From Paludibacteraceae bacterium (GTDB lineage: Bacteria > Bacteroidota > Bacteroidia > Bacteroidales > Paludibacteraceae): a stretch of DNA of 54,380 nt. The notes below the pieces were generated by a model. It was not told the origin of the DNA. It worked only from the letters and a program-made list of their open reading frames with translations, and did not search any database. Positions 23,102-35,100 of the stretch are shown here, piece after piece; position 1 is the first letter of the stretch; the number at the start of each line of letters is the position of its first letter. A program made the position numbers and the translations under genes. The stretch lies in contig JAFOFC010000017.1 of the NCBI GenBank assembly GCA_017387515.1, forward strand, positions 1 through 54,380, written 5' to 3'.

Positions 23102-26100
23102 TTATCGAATTAATAATACACTACCACCTTCGCGGAACGCCGTTCCATCCCTAAACCGTCCTTCGGCCTTGAACACATATACACCTTGTGCGGCAGGTTG
23201 GTTCAAGTAATAACCGTTCCATCCTTGCAACACATCATCGGTACTAAATACCATATTACCCCATTGGTTAAAGATTTCTAATTTATAGGTATCTACATTG
23301 CGCCATATTGGGTAGAAAATATCTAATCTACGTTCTTCTGGCGAATAGATACCGTCTAACTCTTGGTTAACATTAGGCGTAAACGCTGTGGGGAAGACAA
23401 TGAACGAGCCTTTGCCTACATGGATGTAGTTTTCGTATTTCAAGGTATCGGCACAGCCGTTTTCGTCTACCACAATATAGGTAATATCATACTCTCCGTC
23501 CTCGTAATAGGTATGAACGGGGTCTTTTTCGGTCGATGCGTGACCATCGCCAAAGTCCCAATAATAACTTACCGCCTTATCGGTTTCGTTAAAGAAGTGC
23601 GCCTCGGCATTGGGCACATACAACTGAGCCGATGATACGGTAAACGATGCCTCTGGCGAAGGCAACACCGTAACGGTTTTTTCTACTTTATCGGTTCTGT
23701 ATTTGCCAATAGCAGTAAGGGTTACTTTATAAACACCGGCTTTATCGTATAGGTGCGATGGGCTACGCAAGGTAGATTGAGTACCATCGCCAAAGTCCCA
23801 AACATAATCGGCTTTACCAATGGTAATGTTATCAAACTGAACTTCGAATGGTTCGCAACCAGTATCGCTTGGCATATTGAAGCCTGCAATGGGTTCGTCG
23901 GCGCTACGTACACGAATTTCATCGTACGCTTCGCAGTTGTAGCCTTTCAAAGTCCAACGCAAGGTATTGTAACCTGGAGCCAATCCCGTTACGTTGGTAA
24001 TAGGGCTGTGTGGATCTTCAAATACCCCACTACCCGATACTACCGTCCAAGTACCCGTTACCGATGAGTTGTTATAGGTTTGCGCCGATAGGTGGTATAC
24101 CCCATTGGTGGTAACACCGTCTTCGCCTGCATCGGCTAGTTCTTGTAGGCTATGCGAGGTAATGTTAACTGGAATGGTATTGCTACAATTTCCGTAGTAA
24201 ACCTCCCACATCACCACGTTGGTAGTACGGGTACTCAAATCAATGACATCAGTTACATTACCATCGGGGGTTAGCACCTCGCCATCGCCCGATACCAAGG
24301 TCCAACGACCTTGACCAAACTCAGGAGCTTGTGCACGAAGGGTAATAAAGTCTTCGCAGATGGTAATATCGGTAGCCTCTGGTTGGGTAATGCCTGGGTT
24401 GTTATTGGTTACTTTTACAACGTCGTAGTTAGCGCAATAACCATCGTACACATCCCAGCGGAATTTATTTTCGCCAAACAGCAAATCGTTAACACGGCTG
24501 GTTGGGCTGGTGTTATCGGCAAATTGACCTGCACCCGATATCAACGACCATTTTTGCCAGCTATTGGCATTGGCGGTTAAGTCGATGGCATTGGCATTCA
24601 ATTGGGCATTGGTAGCACAATTTTCGGCAATAAAGTCAACACCGGCTTCTGCCAATGGCAAGGCTCTAATGGTAAGTTCTTGCTCTATGGGTTGAGCCGA
24701 AGCACAATGGTTTTTAGGCGTTACGGTAAACACGCCACTTTGTGCGTATTCGTTCAACGCAACCACAATACCGCGCGTACCTTGACCCGAAACAATATCG
24801 AATCCTGTTGGAACGGTCCATTCGTAATACTCTGCACCGGCTATGTTTTCGGCTATTTGTAGACTTACAGCCTCGGCATTTTTACATGCGTAACTAGCTA
24901 GCATGGTAATAACACCGTTTTCGGCAATAGGGCTATCTACCACCACTTTAAGGCCTACTTCGCCACCCGTTCTGCCACAGTCGTTTTTGCCATACACTTT
25001 AATTTCGCCGTCTTTCGCATCTAAAGCTATATCTACGGTAATTTGGTTAGATCCCAAACCACTTGCAATGGTATAGCCTTCGGGCAATTCCCAAACGTAT
25101 TCGTCGGCAAATTCAATGGTTGGTGTGCTGTACACCTCGCTTGAACCACGACATACTTTGGTAGCCCCTACAATGGTTTGTGCATCGCGTGGAAGTTTAT
25201 CTACCAAGCTAACCATTTCTTTGCCCAAAGTGGTTTTGCAACGCTCGCCCGATGTAATGCTTTCAAATAAGAAATTATTTTCGGCATTGTAGGCGGTAAA
25301 GGTAATCAGTTCTTCTTCGGTGGCCATGGGTTGTTCGTAACGCAAACCATTCATGTAGTACACCACATTCCAAGGAGCAGCACCCGTAGCGTGCAACGAT
25401 ACATTCAACGGATCGGGTTCGCAAATATGCGAATCAACATTTACCGACAACGATGGATAACGATAGGCCGTAATATCGAAGGTTTCGTTTACCTCTTTGC
25501 TACAGTATGCATTCGACACACGGGTAATGGTATAGGTTTGTGTACCTTCTACACGAGGCGTAATGGCTACCTGTTCGTGGGCATTGGTAAACGTACCATC
25601 TTGGATAATTTGTCCATCTACGGTATAGGTTAACGTCCAACCCCCTTCGTTGGCAAATACCACATCGATATAGGCAGGTTCGCCCAAACAGCAGTCGGCA
25701 TCTTTTCCTAAAATGGTTAGCTCTGGAATTAAGTGAACCTCAACAGGCACCTCGCCCGATAGGGCTGCCTCGCAACCGTCGAAATCTACTACCTTAATTA
25801 GTTTATAGGTACAAGTGCTAGTAGGTTCTACCTCTATTTGCCAGAAGCGTTCATCGGCTTGTGCTTGGAAGATGTCATGGCCATCGGTGTATTCTATGGT
25901 CCAAGGTGCTTTGCCAGTTAAGCCAATGTGCAAGGTAACTTTTTCGCCTTCGCAAATAACGCCGTTGCCCGACAAGGTTGCGGTATTTTTAACTGGTTCG
26001 GTAATGGTAAAGGTAGCGTCTTTTTCGCAGTTATTGCCATCGGTTACGGAAAGCGAGTAATCGCCTGCTTTCAAACCGGTTTGTTCTGCCATGCCTTGTA

Positions 26101-29100
26101 CCACGCCCACGCCTGTCCATTGGTAGGTAAGGGTACCCTCTCCCGTTGCCGTTACTTGGATGCTACCATTGGTTGCACCTTGACAAGTGTTGTTTTCTAC
26201 AATAGCATCAATTTGGATGGGGGTATTCTCTTTAATTTCTACTTCTAAATCGCTGGTAGGTTGACAACCGTTGCGGTCGGTTACTTCTACCTTGTACAAG
26301 CCCACGGGCAAACCCGATACGGCATATACATTTTCTTTATCCAACCCATTGCCTGTCCATTTTGTGTGGTAGGGTTCGGTACCACCAGTTACTGCAATAG
26401 CAATGCTACTCTTATCGGTTTGACCATAGCAAGGAATGGTGGTTACGCTCGATTGCAACAACGCCACCTCAACTGGTGTTTTTTCGGCAATGTTGTATAC
26501 CAATGGTCCTACGCTATTGTTGCGACCGTTATCGTAAATGGTTACTTCGTACCTACCTGGTAATAGGTTGTAAATATTCAATTCATTGGATGGATAAGGA
26601 TTACCATCGGGTCCTACCCATTCTGCAGAATAGGGTTGTTTTCCTCCTTGTACACGCAACTCTATCGAACCCGCTTGACCATAACATTCAATGTTTTGAA
26701 CCGTCGAATTCACTTGCATGGACTCGGGTTGTTTTACATAAATAAGCGTATCTATTTTACAACCATACTTATCGTTTACCATCAACTCGTAAGCATCTGC
26801 AACCAACCCTTCTTGGTTTTGATCATGCTTTTTATTGATGTCAATATTGTCGCTAGTCCATGTATATACAATCTCTGGTGTTCCACCTGACACGCCTACC
26901 TTAATAGCACCTGTAGCCTCGCCTTGCACTTGTACGTGTGTAACATCAATGTTGATGTTCATAGGTGGCGAACTGTTAACCGTAGCATAAGCAACTTCCG
27001 AACAACCTTTGGTATCGGTTACCACAACGCGGTAATGACCATCGCCTTGGTTGGCCAATTGGGCTGTACCTCTGGCATGTTCTACATCGTCTTTATACCA
27101 TACATAATCGTAATTTCTGTCGGCTTCTTGATAAGGCACATTGGCGTATAGCGAACCGCTTGCCGTACCTGTACACAACACTTTATCGCCTTCTATTATT
27201 ACGGTAAGTGGGTGTGCTGGTTGCTCTACCGTAATGGCTTTTTCTAAACTACATCCGTTAGCATCCGACACAGAGAAGGTGTACGTACCTTCTACAATGG
27301 GCGACAATTCTAATTGCGATACGTTAATGCTTCCGTCACCGTTTTTCCAACGGTATACAAAATCGCCTGTACCTCCCGTTGGTGCTGTAGCCCATACCTT
27401 ACCTGTTTTTTGACCATAGCAGTTAACATCTTCTTTAAAGACATCAAATTCAACAGGGGTAAGTGCGTCCAAGGTATACACTTGCGCTTCTTTACAACCA
27501 TTGGCATCGGTTACTTCTACACGGTAAGTTTCGCCACTATGCAAAGTGGTTTGGTCTTTGGCATCAGGAACCAATCCTAAACCACCCGACCACGCGTAAG
27601 TATATTCGGTTGTTCCACCGGTTACCGTTAGTTCAATTTTACCATTGGTTTCGCCATAACAATTGTTGTTGGTAAGACTAGCAGTTACTGCAAGCGGAGC
27701 GGTAGGACCCGATACATGTTGCGAGTACTGCTGTTCACAACCCAACGCATCAACCACGGTTACTTGATATTCGCCTTCTTTTAACCCTTCTGCAAACAAT
27801 GGGTCGGCAGGTTGTGCTACCATATTAGGATTGCTCCAGGTTATTTGGTAGGGCGATTGGCCACCCTCTACCGCAATGCGAATAGCGGCATCGTTATAGC
27901 CATAACAGGTTACGCCCAGTTTAGAGAAAATATCTAGGGTAGTTATGGATATCTTAGCAACATCTAAAATAGGATAACTTTGCGTAAATGCAGGGGCACC
28001 CGATCCATCTGCTACCACTAGCGTGTAGGTACCAGGAGCTAATCCTGTAATATTTTTATCGGTGCTTTCAAATCCATTATCGGATGTCCATTTATACGTA
28101 TAATTGCCATCGCCGCCTTTTACCTCGGTAATTTCTAAACTTGCGTTGTGGATACCGTGGCAGGTAAGGGGTGTTACTTTAACCGTTACCTCTATTACTT
28201 GGTTTTGGGTAATGGTAATAGGCAAGGTAATATAGCAATCGGGTGCATCCGCATCGGCTACTTTTACCAAATAGGTATCGGCTTTTAGGTTGGTAAGGGT
28301 GGTAGCTGTTTTGTTAGCATCGGTAATGCTAGTGCCCGATAACCATTCCACTAGGTAATTGCCACTACCTCCTGCAGGGGTAATCTCGATAGCCCCTGTT
28401 TCTTCGCCATAAATGGCTACATCTTGTTTTACATACGTTAAGCTTAAAGGTTCGGGTTGGGTAATGGTGATTACATCCGACCACACAAAGCAACCATTTT
28501 GGTCGGTTACTTTAACACGATAAATACCATCTGTTGTGCCAGGCATTACAGGAGCAAGTGGAGTTAGCAAGGTTACATCGGTTGCAATTTCTTGACCTGT
28601 TTGTACGTTTTCCCAACTGTAACTATATGCGCCTGTACCGCCCGTTGCCATCACAGCAATAGAGCCATCGGCTGCACCATTGCAGGTAACGTTGGTAAAG
28701 TTAGTGGTAACTTGCAAAGCAGTGGGTTCGGTAAGGGTAACCGAACTATAAGCTTCGCAACTAAGTTGATCTTTAATTTGCAAGTTATAGGTACCCACAG
28801 GCAAGCCATTGTGCATGCTACCTTGGTAATGAGCACCCGATTCTGCGTGTGTCCATTCAAATTCGTATGCGGGTTTACCACCGGTTACGATGGCCTCGAT
28901 AGCCCCATTATTAGCATCTTTACAGGTTATATGGGTAGGTTTAATATCAATTACCAAGGGGTCTAATTGTTCGATAGTATATTCTTCTGTTACCGAACAA
29001 ATACCCGTGGCATCGGTAATGGTTACGGTGTAGACACCCGATACCAAATCGGTTTGTTCAATGGGTTTATTAGCATCTACAATGCCTACTCCGCTCCATT

Positions 29101-32100
29101 GGTAAGTATAATTGCCAGTACCACCTGTTACCTCTAGTTTGATGCTACCTTTGGCATCGCCAGCACAGGTGTTTTGTTTTACTTCTGCACCCACTAATGT
29201 TAAAGGAGCATCGGGTTGAGTAACTTCTTGGGTTAAATCAGCAGTACATCCGTTAGCATCTTTTACATATACGGTATAGTTACCTTTGCCCAAGTTGCGT
29301 ACTTCTAGGCCATCCTCAAACACCTTATCGGCAGGTATGGTAGGCCAATTGATAGCATAAGGAGCAACACCGCCATTTACAACAATGTCAATGTTAGCCG
29401 CTTCGTCACCATAGCAAGGCACCGCCAATTTAGTGGTAGAAAGCGCTGACACTTCTAATGCGGCAGGTTCTTCTACCTCGTAATTATTTTGGAAGGTATT
29501 GCCATTGGCATCTTCTAAATTAAATTGATAAACACCGGCTTTTACAGCATCTAAGTTTTGACCTTCGCGGGTAGTACCATCGGGCAAGGTCCAAACCATC
29601 GATTGGTAGGGTTGTTCTCCACCCGATATGGTTAAGCGAATGGCTCCATTATCTTGGCCATTACAGGTAACATGGGTGATGCGAGGGCTTACAACAAAGG
29701 GCGATGGTTGTGTTAATTCTACAGCAATATGGTCTTCGCAACCACGCTTATCTTTTACCGTAATGTAGTAGTTTCCAGCTAGCAAGTTTTCTTGACGTGA
29801 AACACCGTTTGCAACATCAGGAATGGTTAAGCCTCCGTCTTGAGGGAAACTATTGCCCGTCCAGGTAAAGGTATAAGGTTGATTACCCCCCGTAGCTTTT
29901 ACTTCTATAACACCTGTATTTTGGCCCGTGATTTCAATATTTTTTTTACTTTCTAACGATAATGTTAATGGTGCTGGCGCATTGATAGTTGCCTCGCGGT
30001 AAATAGAACAACCACTGTTATCGGTAATTACGCATCGGTACTTGCCATCGGACAAATCACCTTTTTCTGCGGTGGTAGCAATCACTTGGTCTAGGTTACG
30101 CATATCGTACCAAGCATAGGTATATGGTGCTCTACCTGTTCCACTAATAGGCTCTACACGCACCGAACCGGTTAAACCGCCATCGCATTTTGGATTGTCA
30201 AAATAAACATTGGCATCTAACTGCGATGGTTCGGCAATGGTAACCGATGCAGTACGTTGGCAACCAATATTGTCGGTTACGGTATATTCATACTCGCCTT
30301 GTGGACGATTACGCAAATAGCCATCAGTGAATTCTTCGCCCGACTCTACGTGTTTAAATGTATGATGGTAAGGAAGACTACCACCGGTAACAATCGCATC
30401 AATTTTTCCATCGCTATTACCAAAACAAGTAATATCGGTAGCATCTAATTTAGCTTCTAATCGTTTTACTTCTAACTCTTTGCTCATCAATACTTTACAA
30501 CCAGCCTCATAGCCAGTTACTTGAACGTGCGCCGAACTAATGGTAATAGCGGGGAAATCCAAATCGCCACCAGTACCTTGCAAACGAGTCATGGGCACAC
30601 CGTTAACGGTTAGCTCGTAATCCACCTTGGTATCGGTATCTTTTAAGCGTACCGCATTTTCGCCGTTATCGCAGAACAAGGTAATATCCGATACTTGTGC
30701 AATGTTGGCAACCGTAAAGGATTTAGTACGACTGCTAGAGCAGGTAACTTCGGTTTCGCCTTCTTTTATGTAATCGTAATAAGCAGTAATAGCATAAACA
30801 GCATCTTCTGGCAATAAGTTAGGATACAACTCGGCTGTGCCGTCGCCGTTATCGTGTAATGCATTACTTACAGAAGCAGGGGTTATTTCAAAACGTACGT
30901 TTTCTGTTTTATTGGCAGCAATGTAGCGAACCGTTTCGTAACCGCAAATGGTCATATTATCGTCAATACCCCCAAAATCAACCGCCTCGTTTAAGATGGT
31001 AAATTTTTTATCGAGTGTTGATTCACATGTTTTTTCTTCTTGGGTTAATTGTTCGGTGTACGTTTCTACATAGTGATAGGTTACGGTATACGAATTATCA
31101 AAGTCACCACCCGACAAATCGATATCGGCATAGCCTTCTTGGGTAGTACTATTGGTTAAGAAAGTAGGACCGGTAAAGAAACCATCGCCGTTATCGGTAG
31201 GGAAACCATTGATAGTAACCACATCGATAGGCGAACAATATTCATCTCGCAATCCAAATATATTTAGGTGATCGGTACCGTGTACTTGCACCTCCATTTC
31301 TTTCTCGCTTTGGCAACCATATTCGTTGTTTACCGTGTATTTAATGGTATGCAAGCCAAGGCCTGCTGTTTGAGTATTAAAGCTGGTAAAGATAAGCGAT
31401 CCTTCGCGTGCCGAAGTTTCGTAAAAGCCTCCCTCGGGAGTAGCTTTTAAATCCACTTTTTCGCCTCTACAATAATCCCTTAATAAATTAAGGTCAATAA
31501 CGGGATGAGCATGTACCCTCACTTCGACCGAATCAGAAGCTTCACACACCTTATATTCGTCGGTATATGTATACACAATATGGTACATACCAGGACCCAA
31601 CGACGTAGGACTAAAATAGGGAGGATTATTTTTAGGAATAACCGCATCTTTTAATTCTCGGGTACCATCATCGTGTATGCGAATAATGCTTACGGTACCA
31701 TCGGTTTCGCGTTCAGAGGTAATAATAATGGGTTCATCTGGATCTTCGGCGCAATAATCTTGCTTGGTTAAGCCAAACGAGTGGATGTTAACAGGGCTGG
31801 TAATTTTAAACTCTAACGAATATCGGTGTGGACAACCTTGGTTATCTTCCATGGTCAATACGGCGCGATGCGTACCATTATGTCCTTGTACTACCGAAGG
31901 ATTGATAGTTGCGATACTTGTATTTTCGTCTTGCGACACCAACATACTAGGCATGCTTAACGAATATTTACCAGGTGCCTGAATGTCGGCATACAAGGTT
32001 GCTTCTGTATCGCTTTCACACAACACATTGGTTACCTGACCTTTACTATTACGCAAGTAGATTCTATCGTTATCGATAACCTCTTGAAATTTGGGATCGA

Positions 32101-35100
32101 TAATGATTTTTTTAGAGTCTGACGATGCGGCACAACCCATTTGCGTATTAACAGGAACGGTATAAATAATATTATACTCGCCACTAGACAAATTAATAAT
32201 ATCCCACAACGAGCGTTCTTTATCGTTCTCTACAATTTCCACTTGGTAAGGAATGGTACCTTGGCCCGTATTATCGGCACTCAAAATGGTAAAGTAACCA
32301 TTGGGGTGAATGGGATACCCTTGCAAGGTTAACTTTTTAACGGGCTGATCGGGGTCGGGCATACAATATTTATAAAACGTTTTGTTATCGGGCTCTTGCG
32401 CCACGGGCGTTACCCACCAGTTTACATCGTTTGGCACATAATCCACAATAACAGTTTCTTCAAGTTTTTGTTTACAACCATCGTTGTTAACCTCGTATGT
32501 TAACTTAATGGTTGTACTACCGGGTTGGGTTACTACATTGGGATATAGAAAGCCACCATTTACAAAACCTGGATAATCGGCCGTAAACTTACCACCTTCT
32601 GGCATACCTACAATAGGGACGTCGGTTTCGGTAGAGCAGAAGAATTTATCTTCTAATCCGGTTATCGACAATTCACTTATCTCTGCTACTTGAACGGTAA
32701 TGCTTTCTTGGAACACGCATCGACCATTATTGGTATGCACTTCTACCGAATACGTGGTAGTTACAGAGGGTGCTACTTGAATAGACGAAACATTGCGTTC
32801 GTCGGTAGACCAAATAACCTCTACATCATCGTCAGGGTTAACAACATAATTGATAGACAAGGTTACGGGTTGCGTTGGACATATCTTAGCATGACTGTCG
32901 GACGAATGGATTTTAAAATCGTCCATGTTTACGATGTCAAACGAAAGGGTGGGTTGTTCATCCTCGGGATATACGTAGGTGCAATTATTATCGGTTACTT
33001 GCAATATCTTTATATCGGTATAATTGCGAGGGGTATATGGGAACACGTATTCACGATTGTCCGATTGTACAATCTGCAATACACCATCAATCAAGACATT
33101 AGCATAGAAACGAGGCTCACCAGTAAACGATAATTTTACTACGGTTTCGTCGCCAGGGCAAGTTACATCGCCCACACTGCTAATGGCCACTTTGGGTGCT
33201 ACTTTTTCAATTACTTCTACTTGACCCAGCATATCGGCAGCGCATTGTTCTTCTGGATTGGCGCTAATAACACGTGCTTTAACAGTATAAATACCAGAGG
33301 TTACGTTGGTCCAACGCATAATTCCATTGGTACCTTGTTGCCAAGTTTGATATTCTACTCCACCACGATACAACGCATATTCAATGTAATCGTCCGAACT
33401 GTTTAACATGAGGGTAACACCCCCACTACCCTCGCAGTAAAGATTGGTACTTTCTGCCGACAAGGTGTATTGCGTAGGCAATGCCGCACGTTCTACGTAC
33501 ACCGTGCTAGTAGTAGAGCAACGGGGCTCTTGTTTTAAGGTAGCAGTTACCTTGTAAGTAACATCTTCGGTAACGGTAATGTATGGATTAGGAATATTGC
33601 TATCCAACCTGCCAGCAGGAATACTTTCCCAACGATATTCGGTTTGGTTATTGCCTTGTTCGCCCAATTGAATGGTTTTTCCATCGCAAACAGAAAGTTG
33701 ATCGCCTCTACCACCACTTGCACTAAATACCGGTAAATCTACTTTTTTAAACTGGATGGTTTGGGGTTGGCTTACACATTCTGTATTGGCAGTACGACGC
33801 GTTGCCGTTACCGAAATAGTAGCATCTGCCACAATGGGGTTGGTAATGGCCGATGTGCTCATTTTACTGGCCAACACACCATCAGGGTCTATCCAATTGT
33901 AGATAATACCACTTTCGGGCACAAGGGTAACACCCGCTGCTGTACCATCACACACGTCAATAATACCCGTGGTGGTTTCTTGAATGGTAATTTGTGGCAA
34001 GGCCAATACTTTTACCTTTACATTGTCGGTACTTCTACAAGAAAGCAAATTCTTGTTAGACACCGTAAGAGTAAATTCTATTTCGTCGTCTGGATTTACA
34101 TTTAGGTGTGTTAAGGTAGGCGATGCTACACGGTTATCTACCAAATAGCTAGCTGGCGACCACGAATAGTCCATATTGGGGTTCTCTACTTCGCCTTCTG
34201 CCAATCTAACACCCGTAGCAGCCGAGCAAATTTCCATATCGGGACCAGCAAATGCTGTTGGTTTTTCTTCTACACGAACGCCTACCGTTACCATATCGCT
34301 TACGCAACCATAAGCCGATTTTTGAGCCACTTGGTATTGTACAAGATCGCTTGGAACGTTCATATCAAAAGAGAACGCATCGGACGATACCAACAATTCA
34401 TTGCCATCCATATCGTACCACACCAAGGTACAACCAGATGACACACGTACCAAGTCGGCCCACAATTTAGTACCTTCTTGTTGACATACTTGATAAACAG
34501 GTTGTAAAACTACGGGTGCAGCTGGTTCTAATTTACATTGTTGTTGCACGGCATCTGATGTAACCGAACACTGATTGCCGTTTGGCATATCGCGCCACGC
34601 TGTTACCTGCATGGTATAAACCGTTCCTTCTATGGGCGACGCTACAGTGTATTGGTCGGTACCATTTTGTGGTACTACTGTTTGAGTAATACCCGTAGAG
34701 GTAGATATGGTCCATTTATACTTAGCCGTAGCATCGTAGTTGGTTAGTTTAAACACAACATCTTTATCGCACCCTTCATCTACTTGCAAAACAGGTTTTT
34801 GGGGGGTTGCATAGAAGGTACCCGTTTGTGTTCCTTCTGCAGAACAGCCATTGGGCGCAAAAACCATTATAGTAGCTGTATGCAATACACCGTGCGTACC
34901 ACTGGTTATGGTATACACGTTGTCGGTAGGAAGAACAGGAGCATTGTCTATTAGCCATTGATAGCGATGTGTGGCTTCGGGTTGAACCACCTCAAACGTC
35001 AACTTATTACATACCGAACTAGCTTGTATGGTAGGTTGCGCAGGTTCTGCCATGTACGTTTGGCTCTCGGGGGCACTAACAGCTGTGGTGCATCCATCGT

